This document shows positions 27,295 to 35,605 of a DNA stretch of 64,000 bases, one piece after another. The position numbers and the translations under genes were made by a program. Within the stretch, counting starts at the first letter, position 1. Each line of letters opens with the position of its first letter. The stretch is from Nocardiopsis sp. YSL2. GTDB taxonomy: Bacteria; Actinomycetota; Actinomycetes; Streptosporangiales; Streptosporangiaceae. Where the stretch lies: contig NZ_JAMOAO010000001.1 in the NCBI RefSeq assembly GCF_030555055.1, positions 1,426,001 through 1,490,000 of the forward strand. The letters are read 5' to 3'. Below the pieces are notes generated by a model that had not been told where the DNA came from, ran no database searches, and worked only from the letters and a program-made list of their open reading frames with translations.

Positions 27295-27308
27295 GCGCTG
27301 TCCATACC

Positions 27309-29381
27309 TCACTCGACGGGGATGACGACGACCCACACACTGCCACGGAAGGTCCAGTGGCCGGTCGGGGGCTCCATGAGGGTACTCGGATCCATGGCGG
27401 CGGTCACGTCGAAGGGTCGTTCGGGCTCGACGCCGCCGGCGACCGCCTGGAGCGCTTCGGCCCGCGTGGCGGCCAGGACGGCGTCGCGGCCGCGGGAGTG
27501 GATCTGCTCCACCACCCGGTCGGCCGCCTCCGGGGTGGGGTCGGTCAGCTCCGCGGTGGGCACACCGCAGACGTTGCGCACCAGCGGCATGTAGCCGCTC
27601 GCCAGATCGGAGTCGACCGCGACGACGGAGGCGTCCGGCGGGATCGCGTCGCAGAGCCGGTGGGTGGCCTCGACGGTCCCCACGTCCTGGCGGTAGCCCA
27701 TGATCCCGGCCGCGGTGACCGCGGTCGGGACGACCATCACACCCACGGCCGTCACGGCCACGACGGCCGGTATCGCGTGGACGCGGGCGGGCCTGTCCTG
27801 CTCGTCGGCGACGGCGGCGCAGTAACGCGTCAGCCAGGCGGCGAACCAGACGGCGAGCAGGACGAACGCGGGGATGACCAGGACGATCAGCCGCCGGCTC
27901 GCCCACGGGTGGTCGGGGGTGATGGCGGGCCGGAGCAGGGTCGTGGCGACCGTCCACAGCAGCAGCATCAGGGGCAGAACCCACTGGGGGTCGCGTCGCA
28001 GGACCACGCGCCGCAGCAGCAGGGCCACGCCCAGGGAGGCGAACAGGACGGTGCCCAGGCCCACGTACCAGCCCACCCAGTACAGGCTCATGTCGTAGTA
28101 GGTCCGGCTGCCCTCGACCAGCAGCCCCTCGCGCCCCTGTACGTAGGCGACCCAGTTGTCGGTGAAGTCGCTGCCGTGTCCGTAGTCGGGCCACAGCAGG
28201 GGCCGGATCGCGAAGCCGACCATGACCAGCAGGGACAGTACCGCCACGGCTTCGGGCAGCCACCGCACGCGATGCACCCGTGGGACGCCGGACCGCCACA
28301 GGGCGGCCGTGGCGGCGACCGTGACGGCGACGACGGCACCGGAGATGAGGAGCAGCGGGTCGAGGGAGTCCTCCAGGTACTCCAGGTAGGGCAGGGACAG
28401 CCCGAAGCCCGCGTGCAGGCCCAGGCCGACGCCGACGGCGAGCCCGCCCAGCAGCGGGAGCGCCTGGCCGCGCCGGGCGAGCAGGAGCAGGCCGACAAAG
28501 CCCACGACCGGCAGCAGGTCGCGCAGCACGTCGATGCGCACCACCAGGCCGAGGCCGAAGGAGAGACCGGCCGCCGCGGCCAGGGTGTGCGCGCCGGACC
28601 ACCGGTCGGTCAGCGCGGTCCGCCTGGCCAGGGCGTCGTAGGCCAGGACCAGTCCGCCGAGCAGGAGGATCTGGGTGACGGGCTCGCTGTAGGTGAAGCG
28701 GCTGACCCACTGCTGGGGCAGGCAGAGCGCCAGGACCAGCGCCGCGAGCGGAGCCCAGCGGGGGCCGACCAGGCGGGCGGTGAGCCCGCCGAAGGTGAGC
28801 ACGCCCAGCGCGCCCAGGACCGGGGTGGTGACGAGCATCCCGGTGAGGCCGCCGAGCCAGTAGCCGATGGAGGTCAGCAGCGGGGCCCCGGCCATGAACT
28901 GGGGCCAGATGACGTCGTCGCGCTGGTAGTGGGCCAGGCTCTGGTAGCTCAGCGCCGGATCGTCCCCGGCGATGAGCTCGCGCTGCTGCGGGATCGGCAG
29001 GTAGCCGTTCTCCGCGATCCACGCCGTGTACATGGCGTAGGAGGCGGGGTCGCGGCGGATCACCAGCGCCTCGGCGTGGTAGAGGATCTGCACGGCGGCG
29101 AAGGCCACGGCGATCGCGAGGACGAGCACGAGCGCGACCACGGACCACAGGTCGTCGTCCGCGCCCTTCGTCCCGGGGCGCCGAGGGCCGGGCTCGGGGA
29201 TCAGCCGCGGGACCAGCGCGCAGGCGGCGACCACCGCGGGCACTCCGACGATTCCCGCGGCGACCGGCGTGAACACGCCCAGGGCCAGGAGCGGGAACGT
29301 GACCAGGAGCCACGCGGAGACGGCGATCGCCGGCAGCGCGGTGACGCGGGCGAGGAGGAGTCGTCCGGGGGGCATGCGCAT
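27309..29381 (-). CDS. Polytopic membrane protein, probable GT-C-type glycosyltransferase
   Basis: A 690-residue protein with about 12-14 hydrophobic helices. The loop after the second pair has RRDPASYAMYTAWI, an acidic first-loop motif of the kind used by polyprenyl-phosphate-dependent GT-C enzymes, followed by PQFMAGAPLL. The C-terminal 130 residues form an extracytoplasmic domain. First in an operon with the GT2 and GT4 genes. The natural inference is that it uses the polyprenyl-phosphate sugar made by the GT2. ATG 29381 (or 29375) starts the first helix; the frame is open to 29864 but upstream composition is repeat-like. Confidence 0.82.
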   Translation of the reverse strand: MRMPPGRLLLARVTALPAIAVSAWLLVTFPLLALGVFTPVAAGIVGVPAVVAACALVPRLIPEPGPRRPGTKGADDDLWSVVALVLVLAIAVAFAAVQILYHAEALVIRRDPASYAMYTAWIAENGYLPIPQQRELIAGDDPALSYQSLAHYQRDDVIWPQFMAGAPLLTSIGYWLGGLTGMLVTTPVLGALGVLTFGGLTARLVGPRWAPLAALVLALCLPQQWVSRFTYSEPVTQILLLGGLVLAYDALARRTALTDRWSGAHTLAAAAGLSFGLGLVVRIDVLRDLLPVVGFVGLLLLARRGQALPLLGGLAVGVGLGLHAGFGLSLPYLEYLEDSLDPLLLISGAVVAVTVAATAALWRSGVPRVHRVRWLPEAVAVLSLLVMVGFAIRPLLWPDYGHGSDFTDNWVAYVQGREGLLVEGSRTYYDMSLYWVGWYVGLGTVLFASLGVALLLRRVVLRRDPQWVLPLMLLLWTVATTLLRPAITPDHPWASRRLIVLVIPAFVLLAVWFAAWLTRYCAAVADEQDRPARVHAIPAVVAVTAVGVMVVPTAVTAAGIMGYRQDVGTVEATHRLCDAIPPDASVVAVDSDLASGYMPLVRNVCGVPTAELTDPTPEAADRVVEQIHSRGRDAVLAATRAEALQAVAGGVEPERPFDVTAAMDPSTLMEPPTGHWTFRGSVWVVVIPVE

Positions 29382-29519
29382 GGAGCAACTCTGGCAGTTC
29401 CGGCACCGCAGTGCACACCCCGGTCCGCCTCGTCCGGCGCCGGGGCTCGTTCCGCGGGGGCTCACCCCGCTGCGCGACGCTCCAGCACGACTCCCGCCGT
29501 GTTCACGTCGGTCGGCGGC

Positions 29520-29571
29520 CGCGCCGGAACGCCGTTCGCGACGGGCGGCGTCCACGGAAGACGCCCTAAGG
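29520..29571. repeat. Dispersed repeat D, copy 2
   Basis: Matches 5332-5383 over 52 bases with about five differences. Its last bases, CCCTAAGGTGACGGT, run directly into the ATG at 29579, so the repeat end supplies the AAGGTGA ribosome binding site of the next gene. Confidence 0.7.
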
Positions 29572-29578
29572 TGACGGT

Positions 29579-30367
29579 ATGTCCGAAACACCAGCGCAGC
29601 TGTGGCGCGCCCTCGTCTCCGCCGACTCCGCACGGCCGTTCGTGACCTCCTACGACGCCTCCGGCGCCCGGGTCGAGCTCTCCCGTGCCACCTTCGACAA
29701 CTGGGTCTCCAAGACCGCCAACATGCTCGTGGACGGGCTCGGCGCGCAGCCCGGCGACCGGGTGGCCCTCGCACTCCCCGTGCACTGGCAGTCCCTGGTG
29801 TGGGCGGTCTCGTGCTGGTCGGTGGGCGCCGTGGTCGTGCCCTCCCCCCGGGACGCCGTCGCACCGGGAGCGGAGTTCGCGGTGGCCGACGCCGACCGGC
29901 TGGACGCGGCCCTGGACAGCGGCGCCGACGAGGTGGTCGGCACGTCCCTGCACCCGCTGGGCCTGCCCCTGGCGGAGGTCCCGCCGATGGTGCTCGACTA
30001 CTCCGTCGAGGTGCGCGGCCACGGCGACCACTTCGCCCCCTACCCGATCGACGCCGAGGCGCCCGCGCTGACGGCCGACCGCGTGCACAGCGGCGCGGAA
30101 CTGGCCGCCGTGGGCCGCGACCGCGCCGAGGAGTGGGACCTGTCCGGTGAGGACCGGATCGCGCTGCTCCTGGAACCGGACGCCCCGCTGTCCGCGCTCG
30201 GCCCGTCCCTGGACCTGCTGCTGGCCGCCGTCGTCTCGGGGGCTCCCCTCGTCCTCACCCCGACCGGGGCGGACGACCTCGCCGGACGGCTGCGCATGGA
30301 GAAGGCCACCGTCGCGACCGCCCCCGAAGGGGAGGAACCGGACCTTCCGGGCGTTCGGCGCCTCTGA
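29579..30367 (+). CDS. TIGR03089 family protein
   Basis: A 262-residue actinobacterial protein resembling the N-terminal part of acyl-adenylate-forming (AMP-binding) enzymes: FDNWVSKTANMLVDGLGAQPGDRVALALP and the following Rossmann-like region up to SGAPLVLTPTG fit the family. The P-loop and C-terminal lid of true acyl-CoA synthetases are absent, so it is probably not a complete ligase. Function unknown. ATG 29579 follows AAGGTGA with five bases of spacing. Confidence 0.82.
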   Translation: MSETPAQLWRALVSADSARPFVTSYDASGARVELSRATFDNWVSKTANMLVDGLGAQPGDRVALALPVHWQSLVWAVSCWSVGAVVVPSPRDAVAPGAEFAVADADRLDAALDSGADEVVGTSLHPLGLPLAEVPPMVLDYSVEVRGHGDHFAPYPIDAEAPALTADRVHSGAELAAVGRDRAEEWDLSGEDRIALLLEPDAPLSALGPSLDLLLAAVVSGAPLVLTPTGADDLAGRLRMEKATVATAPEGEEPDLPGVRRL

Positions 30368-30597
30368 GGGAACGACCCGATGGATGAGGACCACCCCGGG
30401 CCCCGTGCTCGGAGTGCACGGGCCCGTCCTGGAACCCGCCGGGGATCCACGCTGGTCCTGACGCCCGGCCCCACCCCCGGGAGACCGCCCCGACCACGTG
30501 GAGCGGCCGCACCGAGAACACCGGTGCGACCGCCGCACGAGGGCCTCAGACGGCACCGCGGGGACTCTGAGACGCCCTCAGACGCCCTCGGGGAACC

Positions 30598-31812
30598 TCA
30601 CGCCTCGCGGTAGTAGGCGTCCAGCGCCCGGCCCTCACGGGACTCCTCGTCGTAGGTGTAGACCTCCCGGCCCTCCACGAACACGCGCAGGGCCCGGCTC
30701 ATCACGTCCAGCGGGTCCCCGGACCAGATGACGACGTCCGCGTCCAGCCCTGCCCTGAGGGCGCCGACCCGGTCGTCGATGCCCATGATCTGCGCCGGGT
30801 TGACCGTGAGCGCGCGGATCGCCGACTCCGGGGCCATGCCCTCCTTCACGCACAGGGTGGCCTGGTGGACCAGGAACTCGATGGGGACGACGGGGTGGTC
30901 GGTGGTCAGGGCCACCTTGACGCCCGCACGGTCCAGGATGCCGGGGTTGGCGAGGGTCTTGTTCTTGACCTCCACCTTGGAGCGGCCGACCATCAGCGGC
31001 CCGGTGATGACGGGGATGCCGCGGGCGGCGATCTCGTCCGCCAGCAGGTGGCCCTCGGTGCAGTGGTTGATGATCAGCCGGTAGCCGAACTCGTCCGCCA
31101 GGCGCATGGCCGTGTGGATGTCGTCGGCGCGGTGCGTGTGCTGGCACCACGGCAGCTCTCCGTCCAGGACCCGGACCAGCACCTCCAGGGTGTTGTCGCG
31201 GTCGAAGGGGTTGCCCTCGGCGACGGCGTGGTCCCGCTTGGCCTTGTAGTCCTGGGCCTTGGTGAAGGCGTCCCGGATGACCGCGGCCACGCCCTGCCGG
31301 GTGGACGGGATCTGGTCCTTCTTGCCGTACACGCGCTTGGGGTTCTCGCCGAGCGCGCTCTTGACGCTCGCCGGGTGCCGGATGAGCCGGTCCTCCATGC
31401 TCCGGCCCCAGCACTTGATCGCCACCGTCTGTCCGCCGATGGGGTTGCCCGACCCGGGTTTGACCACGGAGCTGGTGACGCCGCCGGACAGGGCGTCGAC
31501 GAACCCGCGGTCGGCGGGGTTGATGGCGTCCAGCGCGCGCATGCGGGCCCCGTTGGGGTCGGTCATCTCGTTGGTGTCGTCGCCGGCCCAGCCGACGCCC
31601 TCCTCGTCGATACCGATGTGCCCGTGCGCCTCGACGAAGCCGGGCAGGACCCACCGGCCCGCGGCGTCGACGACCTCGGCCCCCTCGGGCACGGTGACGT
31701 CGTCGTCCCGGCCCACCGCCCGAATCCGCCCGTCGGAGATGAGCACGGTCCCGCCGTCGATGGGGTCGGCGTCGACGGGAACGACGTATCCGGATCTGAT
31801 CGCGATATCCAT
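30598..31812 (-). CDS. Amidohydrolase family protein (imidazolonepropionase-like)
   Basis: A 404-residue metal-dependent hydrolase. The TIM-barrel metal ligands can be placed: EAHGHIG (HxH), HTHRADDIH, INHCTEGH and TTDHPVVP (Asp). The N-terminal beta-sandwich region (IRSGYVVPVDADP, VLISDGRIRAVG) and C-terminal DADVVIWSGDPL return strand are as in the family. The substrate is not evident. ATG 31812 is chosen; TTG 31821 would add three residues. The 230 bases between this gene and the preceding one contain a few GAGGGC/GCCCTC repeats but no firm terminator. Confidence 0.9.
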   Translation of the reverse strand: MDIAIRSGYVVPVDADPIDGGTVLISDGRIRAVGRDDDVTVPEGAEVVDAAGRWVLPGFVEAHGHIGIDEEGVGWAGDDTNEMTDPNGARMRALDAINPADRGFVDALSGGVTSSVVKPGSGNPIGGQTVAIKCWGRSMEDRLIRHPASVKSALGENPKRVYGKKDQIPSTRQGVAAVIRDAFTKAQDYKAKRDHAVAEGNPFDRDNTLEVLVRVLDGELPWCQHTHRADDIHTAMRLADEFGYRLIINHCTEGHLLADEIAARGIPVITGPLMVGRSKVEVKNKTLANPGILDRAGVKVALTTDHPVVPIEFLVHQATLCVKEGMAPESAIRALTVNPAQIMGIDDRVGALRAGLDADVVIWSGDPLDVMSRALRVFVEGREVYTYDEESREGRALDAYYREA

Positions 31813-31878
31813 GGCGGGCAACCTAGCCCATGACGGGGCGACCGCCCAAGGACGGGCCGGTCACGGACGGCGGAGCGC

Positions 31879-32691
31879 TCAGCCCGCGGGCCAGCGCGCC
31901 GTCAGCAGTTCCGAGTGCGGAGTCAGCTCCACGCTGACTTCCTCGATGGCCTCGCGCACCATGGCGCAGCGTCCGACCTGCTCGGAGTCGCCGGTGAGTT
32001 CGCCGCCCTGGGCCGCGAAGGCGTAGACCATGCTCGGCCGGTCGGCGAACTCCATCATCCGGAACGCGCCGCCCAGGCCGGGGTGGTGCGCGGTCTGCTC
32101 GGGGATGACGGCCAGGGTGACGATGCCCGCCTCGATGAGGTCGGCGAGGAAGTCGCGCTGGGCGTTGAGCACCTCGGCCCCGCCCTGCGGGCGCTGGAGC
32201 GCGGACTCGTTGAGCACGACCCGGAGCGTGGGACCGTCCGGTCCGGTCATCGCGGCGCGGTGGGCCATCTCCTCCTCCACCATCGCCTCGATCTCCTCGT
32301 GGGAGAGGTCGGCGTGGCGCGGCCGCAGGACCGCGCTGGAGTACTCGCGGGTGCGCAGGAAGACCGGGACGGCCATGGGCTGGTGCTCCCAGAGCCGGGC
32401 GGCGTGCACGCCCAGTTCGCGCATGTCGCCGAACTCGTTGGGAAAGGCCTCGGCCTGGAGGGTGATCGCCCAGGCGTCGACGAGCCGGTGCTCCGTCCCC
32501 AGGACCGTGTCCACCCGTTCGACGAGCGAGCGCGCGGGACGGCAGCAGGCGTCCTCCACCTCGCGGAGCTTGTCGTCGGTGACGCCGACGTTCTCGGCCA
32601 GTTCGGCGCGTGAGAGCCCCTTGTCGGACCGGGCGCGCAGAATCCGCGCGCCGAAGGGGAGCCACATCGCAGACGGCAACGCAGTGTTCAC
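31879..32691 (-). CDS. XRE-type regulator of the Scr1/DUF5753 family
   Basis: A 270-residue protein. Residues about 10-70 form a helix-turn-helix (ILRARSDKGLSRAELAENVGVTDDKLREVED), and the remainder is the DUF5753 effector-type domain. In actinomycetes these genes are usually followed by a small DUF397 gene and act as toxin-antitoxin-like or developmental regulators. Here the next 66 bases contain no such ORF, so this one is an orphan. The GTG at 32691 is used; an ATG at residue 9 is an alternative start. Confidence 0.88.
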   Translation of the reverse strand: MNTALPSAMWLPFGARILRARSDKGLSRAELAENVGVTDDKLREVEDACCRPARSLVERVDTVLGTEHRLVDAWAITLQAEAFPNEFGDMRELGVHAARLWEHQPMAVPVFLRTREYSSAVLRPRHADLSHEEIEAMVEEEMAHRAAMTGPDGPTLRVVLNESALQRPQGGAEVLNAQRDFLADLIEAGIVTLAVIPEQTAHHPGLGGAFRMMEFADRPSMVYAFAAQGGELTGDSEQVGRCAMVREAIEEVSVELTPHSELLTARWPAG

Positions 32692-32890
32692 TCCCGTATC
32701 CTCTCCGGTCGCCCGTGTCGGGGAGCCGTGTCGTACCCTCGGTGCGACGCCCCAACCCCTTGGTGTGACCCTCTCCCGGGCCGGGTGGACGGGTCAAGCG
32801 ACCCGGCGGGTGCGGCGATCCGTGATAAGTCAGTACAAAGTCCGACCATGCCCTCCGTTTGTCCGGGCACGGAGCCAAGGAAAGGTCCCA

Positions 32891-33349
32891 TTGGCCTCTC
32901 TCGCCCTGCTGTTGACCGTGGCGTCGCTGGCCTTCTGGGTCTACGTGCTGTTCGACGTGGTCGGCTCAGACTCCGGTACCGTCCGCTTGCTGCCCAAGCC
33001 CGCCTGGACGGTGATCGTCCTCCTGCTGCCCAAGGTCGGGGCGCTGCTGTGGTTCGTGTTCGGCCGGCCGCGCCGCGACGCGGAGGTGGCGGCCGGGCCG
33101 CAGGGCCCTCCCCCGGCCTTCCCCGAGTACGAGCACCCCAACCGTGCGCGCGGAGCCACCCCGGAGGACGACGAGGAGTTCCTGCGCCGGTGCCGCGAGC
33201 GCGCCGAGGAACAGCGCCGCAGGGCCCGCCGCGCCCAGGAGGGGCACGGGCGCGAGGCGCCCGGGGGCCGACCGCGCGGTGGGGATGGCGGGCCCGGAGG
33301 TCACGGGACCGACGAGGACCCCCAGGCGCCGTCCGCCCCGGTCGACTGA
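32891..33349 (+). CDS. PLDc_N domain two-helix membrane protein
   Basis: A 152-residue protein. Two hydrophobic helices (about 4-24 and 36-58) joined by the short loop VGSDSGTVRLLPKPAWT match the phospholipase D N-terminal-domain family of small actinobacterial membrane proteins. The rest is a charged cytoplasmic tail rich in Arg, Glu, Gly and Pro, with a short DEEFLRRCRERAEEQRR helix. Start TTG 32891 after AGGAAAGG. The function is unknown. It is divergent from the XRE regulator and 53 bases upstream of the cyclophilin gene on the same strand. Confidence 0.78.
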   Translation: MASLALLLTVASLAFWVYVLFDVVGSDSGTVRLLPKPAWTVIVLLLPKVGALLWFVFGRPRRDAEVAAGPQGPPPAFPEYEHPNRARGATPEDDEEFLRRCRERAEEQRRRARRAQEGHGREAPGGRPRGGDGGPGGHGTDEDPQAPSAPVD

Positions 33350-33402
33350 GCCCAGTACGCTGTGTGCCGCCCAGCCGCGAACCTCACCTCGGAAGTGAAC
33401 CG

Positions 33403-34101
33403 ATGAACCGCTTGACCCTGACGGCGTCGGCCCTCGTCGCCTGTACGGCCCTGTTCGCCACCACCGCGTGCGGAGGCGAGGCCGAGGCGGGCCCGAACCA
33501 GGGCGCCGCCGACAACGCGGAGGACGCCCCGGAGCGGACCGCCGAAGCCACGGACGGCGCCGGCGGCCCCGCCGACATCGACGTGTCCGACGTGGAGGGC
33601 GCCACGCTGCACACCAGCGAGGGCGACATCGAGCTCGTCCTGCTGCCCGAGGAGGCCCCGCTGACGGTGGCCAACTTCGTCGGCCTCGCCGAGGGCGCGG
33701 GCGTCCCCAATCCCGAGACCGGCGACGAGGCGTTCTACGACGGCGTCATCTTCCACCGGGTGATCGACGACTTCATGATCCAGGGCGGCGACCCGCTGGG
33801 CACCGGCCGGGGCGGCCCCGGCTACCAGTTCGAGGACGAGATCGACGGCGATCGGACCTTCGCCGAGCCGGGCGTACTGGCGATGGCCAACTCGGGCCCC
33901 GACACCAACGGCTCGCAGTTCTTCATCACGGTGGCGCCCACCCAGCACCTCGACGGCGACCACACGATCTTCGGCCACGTCGCCAACGACGAGTCCCAGG
34001 AGGTCGTGGACGCGATCGCCCAGGTGGAGACCGATCCGTCCACCGCCCGGCCGCTCGACGACGTCGTCATCGAGTCCGTCTCCGTCCAGCGCGCGGAGTA
34101 G
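33403..34101 (+). CDS. Exported cyclophilin-type peptidyl-prolyl isomerase (lipoprotein)
   Basis: A 232-residue protein. The signal peptide ends in a lipobox (TTAC with Cys at residue 23), so it should be lipid-anchored on the outside of the membrane. An acidic linker (about 25-60) is followed by the cyclophilin domain, with FHRVIDDFMIQGGDP, ANSGPDTNGSQFFIT and LDGDHTIFGHV all intact, including the active-site Arg and Phe. It assists folding of secreted proteins. ATG 33403. Confidence 0.92.
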   Translation: MNRLTLTASALVACTALFATTACGGEAEAGPNQGAADNAEDAPERTAEATDGAGGPADIDVSDVEGATLHTSEGDIELVLLPEEAPLTVANFVGLAEGAGVPNPETGDEAFYDGVIFHRVIDDFMIQGGDPLGTGRGGPGYQFEDEIDGDRTFAEPGVLAMANSGPDTNGSQFFITVAPTQHLDGDHTIFGHVANDESQEVVDAIAQVETDPSTARPLDDVVIESVSVQRAE

Positions 34102-34110
34102 CTCGGGCGC

Positions 34111-34203
34111 TGTGCTTTCTCGGGGCCTCCGCTCGTGCCCACGCCGTCGCCCGCCACCACCCTCAACGGACGCCTACGGCGCAGCCCTTCCTGCTTCGGC
34201 CCG
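34111..34203. repeat. Dispersed repeat B, copy 2
   Basis: A 93-base copy, same orientation as those at 15377-15468 and 61821-61912, starting ten bases after the cyclophilin stop. The start TGTGCTTTCTCGGGGCCTCC differs slightly from the other copies. It lies in the spacer between convergent genes. Confidence 0.87.
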
Positions 34204-34230
34204 TGCTGGGGGGCCGGGAGGCTGAACGGC

Positions 34231-34320
34231 CACCTCCAACCCCCAGGAGTCCCGTGGGCGCAAACGTGCACGTCCAACCCCCCGGGGTGACGGGAGGCCG
34301 AACCGTCCAACCCCGGGGGG
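34231..34320. repeat. Repeat C, copy 2
   Basis: Three CAACCCC-type units (near 34237, 34275 and 34308), the second a palindrome with GGGGT, in the same order after repeat B as at 15503-15567. They may also act as a weak transcription stop for the convergent cysteine desulfurase gene. Confidence 0.6.
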
Positions 34321-34336
34321 CCGGAGGCCCCGGCCC

Positions 34337-35515
34337 CTACCGGGGCGTGCGGCGTTTGGCCCGCGCGGCGCGGGCCCGCTCGACGGCCGGTCCGATCGCC
34401 GCGACCAGCGCGGCGACGTCCTCCGGCGTGGACGTGCGTCCGAGCGAGAGCCGCAGACTGCTCAGCGCGGTGTCGGGATCGGCCCCCATCGCCAACAGCA
34501 CGTGACTGGGCTGGGCCACGCCCGCCGAACAGGCCGAACCGGTCGAGCAGGAGATACCGCGCGCGTCCAGCAGCATCAGCAGGGCGTCGCCCTCACAGCC
34601 GGGGAAGGACAGGTGCGAGATCCCCGGCAGGCGCCGGTCGCGGTCCCCGTTGACGACCACGTCCGCGACCGCGGCGCGGACCCCCGCCTCCAGTTCGTCG
34701 CGCAGCTCCGCCAGGTGCTTGGCGTGTTCCGCGCGCTCGTCGACGGCCAGGCCGACCGCGGTGGCCAGTCCGCGCAGCAGCGGCGGGGACAGCGTGCCGG
34801 AGCGGATGTCGCGTTCCTGGCCCCCGCCGTGCAGGACGGGCACGGGCCCGAGGCCGCGCGCCACCAGCAGGGCGCCCGCGCCCACGGGACCGCCGAGCTT
34901 GTGCCCGCTGACCGTGAGCGCGCCCACACCGCTCGCGGCGAAGTCGACCGGTTCCGCGCCGACCGCCTGGACGGCGTCGGTGTGGAAGGGCACCCCGTAC
35001 TCGGCCGCGACCGCGGCGAGCTCGGTGACCGGCTGGACCGTCCCCACCTCGTTGTTGGCCCACATGACGGAGACGAGGGCGACCGACTCCGGATCGGCGG
35101 CCAGTGCCTCGCGCAGCGTCCGCGGGCTCACCCGCCCGAGCCCGTCCACGGGCAGGGCCTGGAACTCCGCGCCCTGGTGGTCGGCCATCCACCGGGCCGG
35201 GTCCAGGGCGGCGTGGTGCTCCACGGCGCTGACCAGGACGCGCCGCCGCCGGGGGTCCTCGGCGTTGCGCGCCCAGTACAGGCCCTTGATGGCGATGTTG
35301 TCCGACTCGGTGCCGCCACCGGTGAAGACGACCTCGTGCGGGGTCGAGCCGAGCGCGTCGGCGACGCGCTCACGCGCCTCCTCGACCGTGCGCCGGGCCC
35401 CGCGCCCGTGGGCGTGGAGGGAGGACGGGTTGCCGAGAGCGCCGAGTTCGGCCGCGACGTCGGCGACGACCTCGGGGCGGACGTCGGTCGTGGCTGCGTG
35501 ATCCAGATACACCAT
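34337..35515 (-). CDS. Cysteine desulfurase (NifS/IscS family)
   Basis: A 392-residue PLP enzyme, class V aminotransferase fold. YLDHAATTDVRPEV starts the chain, the PLP lysine is in SGHKLGGPVGAG, and the active-site loop CSTGSACSAG holds the sulfur-accepting cysteine, as in IscS-type (group I) enzymes. It releases sulfur from cysteine for Fe-S clusters or tRNA thiolation. No mnmA or isc partner is adjacent here. ATG 35515 begins with MVYLDHAATT, the usual start; the frame open to 36106 overlaps aroA on the other strand and is not used. Confidence 0.93.
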   Translation of the reverse strand: MVYLDHAATTDVRPEVVADVAAELGALGNPSSLHAHGRGARRTVEEARERVADALGSTPHEVVFTGGGTESDNIAIKGLYWARNAEDPRRRRVLVSAVEHHAALDPARWMADHQGAEFQALPVDGLGRVSPRTLREALAADPESVALVSVMWANNEVGTVQPVTELAAVAAEYGVPFHTDAVQAVGAEPVDFAASGVGALTVSGHKLGGPVGAGALLVARGLGPVPVLHGGGQERDIRSGTLSPPLLRGLATAVGLAVDERAEHAKHLAELRDELEAGVRAAVADVVVNGDRDRRLPGISHLSFPGCEGDALLMLLDARGISCSTGSACSAGVAQPSHVLLAMGADPDTALSSLRLSLGRTSTPEDVAALVAAIGPAVERARAARAKRRTPR

Positions 35516-35605
35516 GGCGTAGCCAAGGATACGTCCGCCGCACCTCGACCACGGACCGCGGCCGCCTGCCGCCGCGCGGGCGCCCGCCACCGATAACCTG
35601 AGGAC

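Noticed and set aside
30368-30597. Terminator or small gene between TIGR03089 and the amidohydrolase
   Set aside because: Only loose GAGGGC/GCCCTC repeats are present. No stable stem close to either stop and no ORF with a start signal could be supported.
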